From Tiliqua scincoides (Eukaryota > Chordata > Lepidosauria > Squamata > Scincidae), in the NCBI RefSeq assembly GCF_035046505.1, contig NC_089827.1:20787853-20851852 (forward strand): a stretch of 64,000 bases of DNA, read 5' to 3'. Positions 1-11,559 of the stretch are shown piece by piece. Position 1 is the stretch's first letter. Each line of letters begins with the position of its first letter. The position numbers and the translations under genes are program-made. Below the pieces are notes generated by a model, which searched no databases, was not told where the DNA came from, and was given only the letters and a program-made list of their open reading frames with translations.

Positions 1-907
1 AGTGAAGCACAGATTCGTCTGATTTATCAGTCAGATTGACTATGAGCAGCAACAGTGTACCATTTCCATTACTACTTGCTTATCCATTGCCAACATCCAT
101 GTAATTGTATTAGGCCCTCAATGAAAACACAATACACAAAGTCCAAGGAAATGGTTTAAAACTCTGTTGGATAATGGAAGACTATAGCTATCGGATGATA
201 AAACTGCAATAATTACACCAAAGAACTCTAATGATCCTAAGTGTCCCTAATGAAGCATAAAACAGAATCAAGATCCTAATAAAGAATACAAATGTTGCTG
301 AGCTCAAAGAAGGAAGCAAGAGAGAGCAAGAGAAAGCAGAAGACAAAGGGCCAGCAGACTGAGGATGGGAGCAAAGAACTCCATGTGAATATAATTGTGA
401 ATGTGAAGTGCACATCTTTGTGAATGTGCACATTCTGAGCACGTGTGCTCAGAAAACTTAGCCCAACAAGATTATTTCTCATAATAATTTTGGAAATGTA
501 CACATGGCAAGCATCAAACATTTTTTAGATAGACCAAAAGCACTGATTGACCTGAGCATCTTAAAGTTAAACTGTTTCCTATGCAAACCCAAATCCAGAT
601 ATTCCTCTTCTTCTGTACAATCTGGTCCATCCAGTCCCGGCCCTTTTACAGGTGCTGTTGCCTAAGGACATGGAAGGAGTGGCAGTGGCAGAAATAGGGC
701 CTTCTCAGTAGTGGCATCACCTTATGAAACTCCCTTGCTCTCAGTTTACAAATTGCTTCTTCCTTAGAGGCTTTCCAGGGGGCCTAAAGATATTTCTTTT
801 TAAATTAGCCTTCAGAGTTGTGGTTTTTTATTAGGGTCTTTTACTTCCATGCTGTTTTAGATTGTACGAGCCTTGCCCATTCTCAGAGCGGCTTGTTTTC
901 TGTTGGG
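1..907. other. Unassigned intergenic DNA
   Basis: AT-rich single-copy-looking sequence. Short open frames exist on both strands, but none has recognisable protein similarity, splice-site context or biased composition. I see no gene or clear repeat here. Confidence 0.4.
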
Positions 908-1455
908 CAGCCTAATCCTATCCTACGCTGGAACAGGCAGGCCAACTGGCCTGTGCCATATCCGGCACGCGGTAAGATGTGGAGTACCGCCACACAACTT
1001 GGAGTAAGGGGGTTTATTTTTCCTTATCCCATGTAGTGTGGAAGCCACCCCTATGGAACTACTTGGATCTGCACCAGCATATTCACTGGTGCAGATCTGA
1101 GCAGTCCAGTGTGAAACTCAGCTGATTGGGAGGGAGGTTAGGATATGGCCTAGGTCACCCAGGTTGGTCCCATCCCCCCCTCCCAGGCCCAATCTGCCCA
1201 CCATTCCACCCCCCTGCCCCAAAGCACCTGTGTTCCGCCCTCTCACCACCCTCTCCAACCACCTGTGTTGGCCACCCTCGGCCAGCGCTAACTTACCCCT
1301 GCTATTGGGATCCAGCACTAGAAGGCCAGCGTGCATCCTTGTGCCAGTCTACCTGGTCCACAAATCATTGCGAATATGCTTTATGGCACATTCACAACAC
1401 TCGTACACCAGCGCAGGGGAGTTGCGCTGGCCTAAAGGTAAGTTAGTATTGCGCT
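908..1455 (+). mobile_element. Long MITE of the CAGCCCAATCC-end group (Harbinger-like)
   Basis: The segment begins CAGCCTAATCCTATCC and ends near a diverged inverted counterpart (TTAGTATTGCG). It shares blocks with copies at 6864, 8778, 37201 and 49524, including a central inverted repeat (1059-1077 against 1086-1104) with the core GATCTGCACCAG. It is C/T-rich and has no coding capacity; the ORFs across it are shadows. The Harbinger assignment is inferred from the 3-bp TNA duplications seen on better-preserved copies. Confidence 0.5.
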
Positions 1456-1534
1456 CTTATTATGATTTTAAGGTTGTTATAAAATTTAATGTTCTTTTAA
1501 TGTTTATACATAACTTATTGTTTAATTATGTTTT

Positions 1535-1620
1535 TTTATGTTTGTAAACCACTTTGGGTGTCCCTCAGGGAGAAAAGCGGGATATAAATGTAGTTAGTAA
1601 ATCAATTAATCAATTATAAA
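1535..1620 (+). repeat. 3' tail of an L2/CR1-group retroposon
   Basis: The segment reads TTGTAAACCACTTTGGGTG, then AAAAGCGGGATATAAATG, then a short AT-rich run. This 'aaagcgggatataaat' ending followed by a simple repeat is a familiar 3' end of squamate LINEs and their SINE partners. The clade is not certain from this short piece. Confidence 0.45.
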
Positions 1621-4286
1621 TGTGCACAGCTGAAAGTAACAAGTCTTGGTTGACCAAACTAGAAAAGATGGTAAAAGTCAGTAAATACGATTAGAGAAAG
1701 CTTTCAGAAAAACTTAGAAAGATGAGATAGATGTCCATGATTTTGGGGGGAGGAGATGGGTGAAGGAAGGCAGTTGTCCAAAATCTCTTCAGCCAGCATT
1801 TTAGCTTCCTATTTGTGAAACATCATGGTCTGAATTGTGCAGATTGATCAATGAATGAAGGATTTGTAGATGGAAGGTTCTGCCTCAAAGCAGGTGATTG
1901 GACTGGGTCACCTTTTGGTCCTTCAGCGGTACAATTTTCTGTTTGCTCAGTGCTAATCTCACAGAAGAATTAGATGCCTTCCTCTGGGAAAGAATCAGCC
2001 ACACCACTTCCTTCATGCATTATGAATCCAAGATAAACTAACATATCTGAACCATTCACCTGACAGCAGTTTAGCCCCAAAAGACTTTTCTAAGGTGGTG
2101 CACATGTACATTCTACTACAGTTGATGGAATTCAGGATGACTGCCCTTTTAGTAGTGACCTTTCATACAAATGTATCTACTTTAAAAAGGAGTTGAGAGT
2201 AAAAGAGCCAATATTATAATGCCATTGTACAAATTGTTGGTAAGGCCATACCTTGAACTCAGTCAAAGGCTAGGCAGAATAAAAACGTCTTGACCCCTTT
2301 TAGAGAACCAACTCAGAATGAGTGGTTCTAACCTCTGACTCCGCCATTTTCAATGTTTTTCTTGTCACCGCACACTGATCTTTATGTTCTTCACCTCTTG
2401 TCATGTCACTTTCAGCTTCCAGTAGACTCTTTCAGGTTCTGCAGCTCTATTTCTATTTACTGTCTGGAGTAATGGATTATCTGTCCCTCTTCCTCCACTG
2501 CCAGAGGAGGGAGGGGGCAAAACTGGGTGGGGAGGGGGAGGAATGGGGAACAGGGAGTCTATAAGGGGAGGTGGATCTGGCAGTGATGGTGCATGCCAGA
2601 TTCTATCCCCTCTGGCAATAGCCTTCTGCCCCCCCTTCTCTCCTTGAACATTCACCCATGAAATCACTGGGACAAGCCTGAAGAGACCCATTGTGGGGGA
2701 GGAGGCTTACCCTCTAAAGCCTCCTGGTTCACCCTCCCCCCCCCAGCATGAGCCTTCTTGGCACCATATGAAGAATTTTTAGAGAGTAAATAATAAAACT
2801 AATAAATATTCAAGTGGGAAAGAGTCACACAGCAACCTATACTTTTTATGAAATGTTTAAAAATTGTGATTTGTCATTAAAAAAAATACAATTGTGGTAA
2901 GAATCATGTTGAAACCTGGACTGCAAAAGTAAACTCATTATCATCTTTTCACAGTATGCCTCATGCAAATATAAAACGGTTTTGTACCATGTTCCACCAT
3001 TACACACCTACTTTAGTCTAATCATCTCACCGATTTTCCCTGTAAAACTAGTCAGTGTATCGAGCAGTTTAAGAGATTGGGCTAATTCATTCCAAACTGA
3101 TAGCCAAGCATATGCAAAGGATATCTTTCCTATTTCCATTTTAATTGGGAGGGCCATAAAAAAATGGCAATTCATCAAGAAATCTTAATGCACGATTACT
3201 TATTACGGGCTTCAAATGGGGGCCTCAGCGGCATTTGTGCCTTTGTAAGAGAAGGACCTTGCTCTGACTTTAGTATGCAACCTGATGTATTCAATGTTTT
3301 TGTAGGTTTTACAGTGAGGTTTATTATTATTATCTTCCCGAGCAGCACCCACAGTAAAACTATATAATCTATTCAAGGGACAGCTGTGGAACTTATAGAT
3401 GTGGAACTTAGTGGAATTAATTTTATATGCAGCAATGTTCCCTCCACTCTCTTTGAAAAGGTATCTTCAGAGAAAGAAGAATTGTATCATTACTCTGGAA
3501 TGAATATGTCTAAACGCAATTCTACAGAATAAGAACTCAGCTCGGAACAGTTTTTCTCCCCTGCCCCCAGGGCCATTTTTGTGTTGGATGAAGTCATAGG
3601 GATATTACTTGCTTGGGCGCCACTGAAATATCAAGGTCAAGTTCAATGAGACAACTAAAGTATTTAAAGTTAAATATGCACCATTCTAAGAGTCATCCAG
3701 GCAACATATTTTAGCTTACCTGTGAAACAGAGCTGGTTGACAGTGGTTGCCAGAAGACCTAGGCGAAAATCAATGTCCTCTGATTCACATCAACATAAAA
3801 CGTGAGCCCTGTACAGAAGAGACAGCCCTGTGGACATCATGCACACAAATGGGGGCCTGAGAGCACATGCGCGGAAGCCCTGCCTTTCCACATGTACAGC
3901 ATTTATCTGAACTCACAAACACTGCACCCTGGTGTCATACCCTGCCCCGAAGGGCAGCGCCAGTTGGTAGACAGGGGTGGGTCTGTCCAGTGCCATTGAC
4001 AGCAAATAAGCAAGACACTGAAAGGTGGAAGGCTATGAAGGCTGTTTATTGTTTCAGCAATACTTGCCTGTGGCCTCTGGGAGACTCAGCTCAAATCCAG
4101 AAGGCCCTCTTCAGAGGGGTGGGACACTTTTATACATTTCTGGTTCTTTGTCCTCGGATCTAGACTTCCCATTGGCTGAAATTTCACATCATAGATGGGG
4201 CAAACTCCCAATAGATAACATTAGAGACAACTATTCACATCTATCAATCCAATTAAAATTAATTGACAGGTCTTCTTACTAACATC
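1621..4286. other. Unassigned intergenic DNA
   Basis: No convincing exon. It includes C/G-rich low-complexity stretches around 2490-2750 and AT-rich sequence around 2760-3200. The short ORFs lack any recognisable domain. Possible old repeat remnants around 3790-4010 cannot be assigned. Confidence 0.35.
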
Positions 4287-4664
4287 ATTAGAACATAAGA
4301 ACAGCCCCACTGGATCAGGCCATAGGCCCATAGAACTTCCTGTATCTCACAGTGGCCCACCAAATGCCCCAGGGAGCACACCAGACAACAAGAGACCTCA
4401 TCCTGGTGCCCTCCCTTGCATCTGGCATTCTGACATAACCGATTTCTAAAATCAGGAGGTTGCACATACCCACCATAGCTTGTAACTTGTGATGAATTTT
4501 TCCTCCAGGAATTTGTCCAATCCCCTTTTAAAGGTGTCCAGGCCAGATGCCATCACCACATCCTGTGTCAAGGAGTTCCAAAGACCAATCACATACTGAG
4601 TAAAGAAATATTTTCTTTTGTCCGTCCTAACTCTCCCAACACTCAATTTTAGTGGAGATGACAC
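4287..4664 (-). mobile_element. CR1-type LINE, 5'-truncated 3' end
   Basis: On the minus strand this is the end of a CR1 reverse-transcriptase ORF followed by its 3' UTR. The peptide read from 4664 down to about 4455 contains RKYFFTQYVIGLWNSL and DTFKRGLDKFLEE. This matches the C-terminal pattern of CR1/L2 ORF2 (aromatic-TQR-V-x-x-WN-x-LP, then F-K-x-x-LD). The UTR contains the 'ccactggatcaggccatag' block and ends at the characteristic 'gttcttatgttc' terminus near 4287. Truncation from the 5' side is normal for CR1. A second, shorter 3' end from this family lies at 51318. Confidence 0.7.
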
Positions 4665-5261
4665 AATGTACTTTGCCTGCTACCATTATCTTATCTGCAT
4701 ACCTTTCCCCTTTGTTAAAGTAAACATTGAACACCTGTGGGGCCTCTGCCAAACTAAGGTTTCCTGTCTTCTATTAAGTATCTCTTAAACTTTTTCTAAA
4801 ATCAAGTAACTTTTAGTCCCCTATGGCCTGCTTCTAATAACTACTATGTCCCAATATGTGGGTTACAATTTGGGACAAAGACTATTTTGTCCTAGCTTTT
4901 GCCCATATGTGCCTTTTTCTATTTCAGTTGCAATTCTAATAAAGAGTCTCCAAAAGCAGAAGTTTCCCTGGTACTTTCCCACTTCGTCCCTTTCATCTTT
5001 TCGCCCTCTCCTTACTTTCAAAAGGGGAATAGCCTTGTCTCACTTTGATTTGTTCAAGGATGCTTGCTTATCTAATTAAAATGTGTGCTGTCTTCTTTTG
5101 GGATTTCTTTTTTTTTTTTTGTGGTTTGGGTTAGGCTTTAATTTTCAAATTATTTTTGCTGTATGTTCTGGTATGCTATATTTCAGTGTTCACGAAGTTC
5201 ACTCATATTTTGGAGTCAGTCACTATCTCTCAGCTTAACCAACCGCACAGGTTTGTTGTGA
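4665..5261. other. Unassigned intergenic DNA
   Basis: AT-rich sequence with a poly-T run at 5109-5120. No exon or clear element is visible. Confidence 0.35.
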
Positions 5262-5339
5262 GGACAAAAAAAGAGAAGGAACCATGTACGCCACCCTGAG
5301 TCCTTGGAGGAAAGGTGGTACAAAAATGTGAAAAGTAAA

Positions 5340-5340
<1 letters not shown>
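5262..5340 (+). repeat. Retroposon 3' tail, plus orientation
   Basis: The segment has the 'gccaccctgagtccttgg', 'gaaaggtggtacaaaaatg', 'aaagtaaag' ending and runs directly into an ATG microsatellite. It is the terminal piece of a retroposon whose simple-repeat tail seeded the microsatellite. Confidence 0.5.

Positions 5341-5396
<56 letters not shown>
5341..5396 (+). repeat. (ATG)n microsatellite, about 18-19 units
   Basis: Uninterrupted trinucleotide run. Poly-Met and poly-His open frames over it are artefacts of the repeat. Retroposon 3' ends point into it from both sides. Confidence 0.95.
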
Positions 5397-5397
<1 letters not shown>

Positions 5398-5640
5398 AAC
5401 AGTATTTATATACCGCTTTTCAACACAAAGTTCACAAAGCGATTTACAAAGACAAATCAAACAACTAACAGCTCCCTGTCCCAAAAGGGCTCACAATCTA
5501 AAAAGATGCAAAACACCAGCAGACAGCTACTAGAAAAGACACTGCTGGGGTGAGGAGGGCCAGTTACTCTCCCCTTGCTAAAAAAAGAGGAGCACCCACT
5601 TGAAAAAGTGCCTCTTACTCAGTTAGCAGAGGTATTAGAT
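5397..5640 (-). repeat. Retroposon 3' region, minus orientation
   Basis: On the minus strand it reads toward GAAAAGCGGTATATAAATAC, a standard retroposon terminus, and then the trinucleotide repeat. The block 'ccctgtcccaaaagggctca' (complement of a 'gagcccttttgggacaggg' motif) also occurs, diverged and in plus orientation, near 54160. So this is a dispersed family, not a gene. Confidence 0.55.
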
Positions 5641-6863
5641 ACGCAGAGCAAATAGATAAATGATATTAACCTGTAACAATCCAAGCACATGCGTTGCTTT
5701 GTTTGTGATCGGAACACACGCAATTCAACCACAGCTTCTCTGAAAACCAAAACACTTGGCAACAATAGAAGGCCTCAGATCTAAATGGAGGACCACCCAC
5801 CACATATAATGAAAGAACCAATCATGATGACTTACTGCTTGGTCTTGCAGTTTACTGGCCATGTCATTTCACAACAGTCAAAGTGTTTCAGTGAGACTGA
5901 GAGTCACTACATGTGATGGGAAATGCATCATTAGGGCTTCCATCTCCTTAAAAATTAAAATCGCAGTGTGGAGAGCAGCCCAGTCAGAATTAGGACTGCA
6001 GTGCAGAGGAAGGGGATATTTAACCCCACAACTAAAAGAGAGCATTTGACAGTGGAGCCTGTTCCTATGTGCTTAGCCTCCACTCATTCAGCTTTCCATT
6101 TTTCTTTTCTTGGTTACACCAGGGGGAGATGCTCGAGTGTGTCCAAAAGAGAGTGATACATTTTAAAACCTGTTTAATTATATACAATATGGGGTATGGT
6201 GTTTACAGGCATATATGTTATTCTTGCATTTTCCACTTTTTTCCCATAATAAAAATAAATATAAATGAATAAATGTGGCTGCAATCCAAGGTTGGGAGCA
6301 CCACAACTCTTTTGATTGCTCGCCTTTCCATTCTTGACATATAGGCACTTCTTCGATAGCGGCGCAGACAGATGGCACTTCTTTAAAAGGCATTAACCTA
6401 CCTGCTTGCATGAGTATCTAATTACTGTTCTATTGGACATCAATGCAGCTTTTCCAGTGATGTTGACAACTCATTAATCGTCACAGTGCATTTGTGCCAG
6501 GCTGTTGCAAAAATGGTTATGGATGCCCAGTGGCATTCAATGAGACCCCTAAATTGTTCTTCAGTGGAGAATCATGTACATTCTGTCCTTGAACACTCAG
6601 ATCTTTGGTCCCAAGCAAGGAACAGGAAAGTCAACATGGAACTGGATATGGACCACAATATTTGCCCTATTCATCCCCCATCTTATTGGGCATTAAAGTG
6701 TTACAGATGTTTTACTGTTAACAGTTTTTTTTTTTGTGTGTGTGCAAGCACACAGTATTTATTCTTATCAAATGTACCCTGTGTGACTACTGTATATTAT
6801 TTTCTGAATCATAACTAGATTGACTTGCATTAACAACAAAGAGTAACAGCTGCAGTGTTTGGT
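5641..6863. other. Unassigned intergenic DNA
   Basis: No recognisable exon. A short T-run and TG stretch at 6724-6745 is simple sequence. Open frames of about 60-110 codons have no family signature. Confidence 0.35.
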
Positions 6864-7406
6864 GCAGCACAATCCTGACTTGCACTAGAGCAGGCAGGCC
6901 AGCGGGCCTCCTGCTGCATCCAGCACAAGTTTGGGGCCAGAAGCGGTGCAACCCGAGGCAAGGGGAAAACCTTCCCCTTACCTCGTGTCACGCTGCACTG
7001 GCCAAAATGGGTCTACTCGGATCTGCGCCACCTCCTGAGGTGGCGCAGATCTGAGTAGATCGGCTGCTCAGCATCGCCTGGGAATGGGGTGAGAATCTGG
7101 CATAATTGCCAGACCCTGGCCCCCTCTCCTGCTCCCCGCCCACTCACCCGCCCCTGGGAATGCTCACCGCCCACCCTCACCGCCCTGAAAAGTCTCCTCC
7201 CCACCTGTGCCCCATCCTCCCTGCACCCCTCCCCAGACCCCTTTATTGGCTGAACTTGGCCAGCGTACTCCGCTGGGCCTTAATCCGGTGCGGATAGGCT
7301 AGCACAACTGCTTCCTCTGGCCTCCCTGACTCTAAAGTTGATGCAAACACCCCGGGTCAGTCCAAGTGACTTGCACAGACCTAACCCAAGGGTTAGGATT
7401 GCATTC
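6864..7406 (+). mobile_element. Long MITE of the CAGCCCAATCC-end group
   Basis: Begins GCAGCACAATCCTGACTTGC and ends GGTTAGGATTGCATTC, an inverted-terminal pair of the same group as 37201-37791. Centrally it carries a 23-bp-arm inverted repeat (7012-7034 and 7037-7059, one mismatch, 2-base loop). The rest is G/C-rich filler shared with the other long copies. It has no coding capacity. Confidence 0.65.
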
Positions 7407-8193
7407 AAAGTCTCTTATGCCATATTGTTAAGAGATGGGAGAGAAGGGTGCCTTTCAGAGTGGCCTATGCTATCCACAGATCAGTTCTTCAGATCAAGTT
7501 AGATATCCAGTTTATGTGTTTTTTTTAGTAGCTAGTACCTCCATTATTATACTACTAAATTATGATGACCTCTGATTCCCCAACCAATCAACCAGCTGCA
7601 CGATGTAATTTGGTGACTCTTTTCTACTGAGGAATTTATAAATTAACTTTTGCTGCCACCAAATTAACCTTTATTCTAGTGTTTAGCTATCACAGGGATA
7701 GATGGTCTCCATGGATACTTCCCTGTCTTTGAGTAGCATCCTTCAGTTACTATTGTTAGATTACCCCCCCTATGCTTTATTAGCTCCGTTAGTTCAATTA
7801 CAGTTGCTCCCACAAGGCATAAGAAAAGAATACTATAAATGTCTATAATCAGAGGTGGAAAAACACTAATTGAATTGGCCTTCAAATTACAAGTTTTATG
7901 GGAAACACGCAAGAGGATTACCATTTTTCCGATTGTGAGCTGCAGATGTCCATGGAAAAATATGCCTGTTGATTTGAATTTTGCTCAAATTCAATTCCAT
8001 TTCTTGAAAGTCAAATATTTACTTTAATTTTAGGATGTGGTCGCCTGGGACACATTTTTTTTCCTTTGTAATTACACAGCATCATTTTGTAGCCATAATG
8101 TTATTTCAAGATATTTCAGGTTATATCTAATATAATGGGATTTGGTAAGATTAAGAGGATCCTGGATTGCGCATGAATGAAAGACTGCAGATG
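7407..8193. other. Unassigned intergenic DNA
   Basis: AT-rich, with no exon or element that I can name. Confidence 0.35.
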
Positions 8194-8195
8194 TT

Positions 8196-8234
<39 letters not shown>

Positions 8235-8300
8235 TAGAATTTATATCCCATCTTTCTATCCCAAGTAAAGGGCACTCAAGGCGGCTCACAAATAATAAAT
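8194..8300 (-). repeat. (TTTA)n tract and adjoining retroposon 3' end
   Basis: A TTTA tetranucleotide run (about 8194-8237) is followed by 'gaatttatatcccatctttc' and 'gggcactcaaggcggctcac'. This is the reverse complement of the usual squamate retroposon 3' end, so the element lies in minus orientation with its tail at 8237. Confidence 0.55.
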
Positions 8301-8350
8301 GGTTGACAACCTTCAGTCTTGAAAGACTATGGTATAAGCCTACAGCACCC
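8301..8350 (-). repeat. 5S-SINE fragment (3' tail only)
   Basis: GGTTGACAACCTTCAGTCTT followed by GAAAGACTATGGTATAAGCC and TACAGCACCC. This matches the non-5S tail plus the last bases of the 5S part in the longer copies at 21508, 26705 and 34243. Only the 3' 50 bp is present, as expected of a 5'-truncated retroposed copy. Confidence 0.75.
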
Positions 8351-8354
8351 CCAC

Positions 8355-8560
8355 AAATAATAATATTAATAATAATAATAATAATACAGACATTTATATA
8401 CCGCCTTTCTTGGTCATCAGATTTCTCCTCACACTTTAATTCAAGGCAGTTTACATAGGCAGGCTGTTCTAAATCCCCGTAGGGATTTTTACAATTGAAG
8501 AAAGGTTCTCTCTTTCAAGAATCGCACAACAATTCAGATGGATCTTTTATAGTCTGTTTT
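8355..8560 (-). repeat. (AAT)n tract and retroposon 3' region
   Basis: An AAT-rich microsatellite (8355-8388) is followed by 'catttatataccgcctttc', 'ttcaaggcagtttacatagg' and 'ttacaattgaagaaaggttc'. This is the reverse complement of a common squamate retroposon terminus, again with its tail at the microsatellite. Confidence 0.55.
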
Positions 8561-8777
8561 ATGGTCTCCTGTACAAATAAAATCATATTAAAAGCATAAA
8601 ATAGAAGGTTAATAATAATAATAATTAATAATAATAAAAAATATATAAATATGTATAAAAAATAAGACAATTAAAAACAATAAAACACAATAAAACATGG
8701 ATCCTGAAATTAAAATATGTTTTTAAAAAAACTGACTTGAAAGTGTTAAAAATGCAGAAAGTTTTCGCCATTTAAAG

Positions 8778-9269
8778 GCCCAATCCTATCTTTCTCCTCC
8801 CCCACCAATGCACCTGCACCACTGGAGTGTGTGCTGCATCATGCGGGGATGTCATTTGTTCTCTTACCCAGGGGTATACTACCAGGGTATCCCAGTGCCA
8901 GAATGGGTCTACTCAGACCTGCACCAGCAATTTTGCTGTGCAAGGCCAAGTTGACATGGAAAGGCATATCGAGGCCTGGAATGGGGATAAGATATCAGCA
9001 GCACTTCTGGCACTGATACAACCACTTCCAGGCTGCTATCTGCCCCCGTTCTGTCCTGCCTCCTCCCTGTTCCTCCTGCTTCCTGCCCCATTCTGGCCCT
9101 TCCCAATCTCCTTCCGGTCCCCCATACTGACTGTGGGGCATCTGCTGGCAGGCCACTTGCTGCTTGCAGTGGAAGCCCAGCAGGTCTCACAAGTGTGTCG
9201 TGTTTGCAACTGCCATAAATCACCCAAAACTCTGGTTCTGGCAGCATAAGGGCATCTTGGGATTGGGCA
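8778..9269 (+). mobile_element. Long MITE of the CAGCCCAATCC-end group
   Basis: Ends GGCCCAATCCTATC and GGGATTGGGC form an inverted pair. The interior has the shared 'cactggag' start, a 'gggtctactcagacctgcac' block and G/C-rich filler. Long overlapping ORFs on both strands (up to 140 codons) come from this composition and are not genes. Confidence 0.6.
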
Positions 9270-9273
9270 TTAA

Positions 9274-9355
9274 GACTGTAATCCTAAACACTTTTCTGGA
9301 AGCAAATCCCACTGAATACAGTGGGACTTACTTCTGAGTAGACATGCACAAGATT
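9274..9355 (+). mobile_element. Short MITE ('ACTTACTTCTGAGTAGACATG' family)
   Basis: A roughly 80-bp unit: 'gactgtaatcctaaacac', 'gtgggacttacttctgagta', 'gacatgcac'. It is a diverged copy of the family seen well preserved at 12362-12451 and 22634-22723. Confidence 0.7.
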
Positions 9356-10049
9356 TCCCTGTAACATAAAACAAGGCAGATCTTGCAAGAATACACAGCT
9401 GTTGATGGCACAAACTCAACAATAGTGACAGCTTCCTGAATTAGGAACATGCAGTAGATTTGTTGAAAGCGTGTTGCTTTTAAGTATGGCCACCAGACTA
9501 TTCCATGGAAGACTAATATTTCCCAGATCGTATATTTGGCCTGAATTTTAATTCATATTAAGTCTGACAGCAAGACCACAAATTACTTCTAAAATACACG
9601 CAATAACATCTGCTGTGCATAAAGTATGCTGTGTATAGATAATTCAGTAAAACTGACAATAAATTATGAATTAAGAGTGCCTTGTATGTGAGTTGGCTCA
9701 CTTTATCCAGTTGGGGAAATGCTCAGATTTCTGGGTTAGTAACTATAGTTATAATGAACTGTAGTTATATAATTAGCAACTGCTAATAAACTGAAGAGTT
9801 TATTCATGGGATTACTACCTTCCCATGTATCTTGCCATAACTCAATAAAGCAGGAATGCATAATTTTAACCTTTGGGTCCCCAAAATGTGGAATTTGAAA
9901 GAGTCGTCTAAACTTCCAGAACAGCACTTTCATTTCTGCAGCAGTTCTGTTCTCCAACATGAACAGGAAGCAAACTAAACTGAGAAAAAGTGATTTTACT
10001 AAAGAAGTAAGAAGTTGTACTAAGTTAAGTGTAGGAATTCATGAATCTA
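9356..10049. other. Unassigned intergenic DNA
   Basis: AT-rich sequence. I see no exon and no clear element. Confidence 0.35.
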
Positions 10050-10381
10050 CAGTGGGCCCACCTAATCTGTAGGTCTCGTATCCAGGGATTTAGCCAACCG
10101 CAGATCAAAAATGTATTTGGGGAAAAAAAGAATTCCATACCCTGCTGTAGCCTCCTGCCATTTCACAGATTTCTCTCAAGCACTCACATCTCCTTTGCGA
10201 CTTTACGTTACTCAATTTATGCAATTATGCCATTTATGTTACACAATTTATGAAATATTAAGCAATTTACACTTTGCAATTTTTTTTTTTTTTTGCCATT
10301 TTAACTGTGCCTTGAAAATCTGCTTTTTGGTTTCTGTGCAGAGTCCCAAAACCAACCCCCAGTGGATACAGCAGGCCCACT
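10050..10381 (+). mobile_element. Tigger-like (Tc1/mariner) MITE
   Basis: The left end CAGTGGGCCCACCTAATCTG and the right end GGATACAGCAGGCCCAC are inverted counterparts of the 'CAGTGGGCCCTCNGTATCC' termini known from pogo/Tigger elements. TA sits just outside both ends (10048-10049 and after 10381), as expected for this superfamily. The interior is AT-rich with a poly-T run and does not code. Confidence 0.7.
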
Positions 10382-10383
10382 AT

Positions 10384-11406
10384 ATTAACTTATCATTTTG
10401 TGTCAATCTGTTGTCCAGCCAATAGCCTTCCTGAATATAAAAATAGATTTCACTGTTTCCTTCTTCCCATCCCTTTTGACCCTGTTAATCTTAATGATAT
10501 GAGTGGGAGAGGACAATCCTGTCTCCTCTTAAAGCTACTTCCAGCAAAATAGTTATGTTGATGAGATTTTGAATGACGGTAATTGCAATTTACGGACACT
10601 AATCCTGCCAAATGCTTACTTGGATCTAATAAATATTATATAAGAGATAATGGCCGTTCCTTGATCTTGACTTTGGAGTCTTACAATGCTACTTTCTATG
10701 CCTCTGCTCAATGGATTGCCATGGGCTGTGCTCCTTCACAACTACATTGAACACAACAGACTCCGTGTACTGTTTTTTACCCTGAAAAAAATGCAGGTGA
10801 AAATAGCTTTCAGAATCCTTGACATCTGCAAGATTAAGTAAGATTGATGACCCTCTTCCCATCAGAGCTAGGAAACCAAGCCAGGAAAAATAATTATTCC
10901 TCCATATGCAGTACCTCTGTTCTTACACTGCTTAATCCTGGCTCATGATCAACAGGATAATTTTTAAACACAACTAGACTAATGTGTCCATTTACTCCAG
11001 ATGTTTTTTTTCTCCCCTATTGAGATTATTCCAGAGAATATCACTAATGGGCATTTTAAAAAAATTATATGGCCATGTAATTTGTTGTATATAAACTTAG
11101 CGCTACTGCACTAAAAAATGGAGTTTGTTGCCAAATGAATCCTGGGAGGTAAAAGAGCTGTAAAGTGTTGTACAATTACACAGAATAATTTGGCAAAGAA
11201 AAATAAGAGGACATGGGAACAATGAAGGCAATATGTGGGAGGTATGTTTAAGCACAGTGGGCAATAATCAAACTGGGCATACTCAGGAGAGTGTGAGATG
11301 AGGGTGAAGGGAGGGCATTAGCCCATTGGGCTCTAATCCAACTTGCTGCCCCTTCCGTTTGAAATTGTCTCTTGAGTCAAAGAATACTTGTGATTATTCC
11401 TCTCTT
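10384..11406. other. Unassigned intergenic DNA
   Basis: No exon, RNA gene or repeat recognised. Confidence 0.35.
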
Positions 11407-11495
11407 AGGCTGCAATTCTGTACACATTTTCCTGGGAGTGAATCCCATTGAAGTTAATGGGACTTACTTCTGGGTAGACATGTATAGGATTGTAC
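11407..11495 (+). mobile_element. Short MITE ('ACTTACTTCTGAGTAGACATG' family)
   Basis: 'ggctgcaattctgtacac', 'gtgaatcccattgaagttaa', 'gggacttacttctgggtaga', 'catgtataggattgtac'. This is a diverged full-length copy of the family at 12362. Confidence 0.75.
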
Positions 11496-11559
11496 TTTGA
11501 ATTCCTTAAAATCCATTCTTAAAGCTTACCCTTTCTATGAAGACTTTGGCAACACTTTA

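Noticed and set aside
5230-5484. Poly-His ORF (and poly-Met on the other strand)
   Set aside because: A direct translation of the ATG microsatellite. The same applies to frames at 21135-21466 and 36153-36452.
8827-9249. 140-codon ORF with Cys-rich start
   Set aside because: It sits entirely in a MITE, and overlapping frames on the other strand are equally long.
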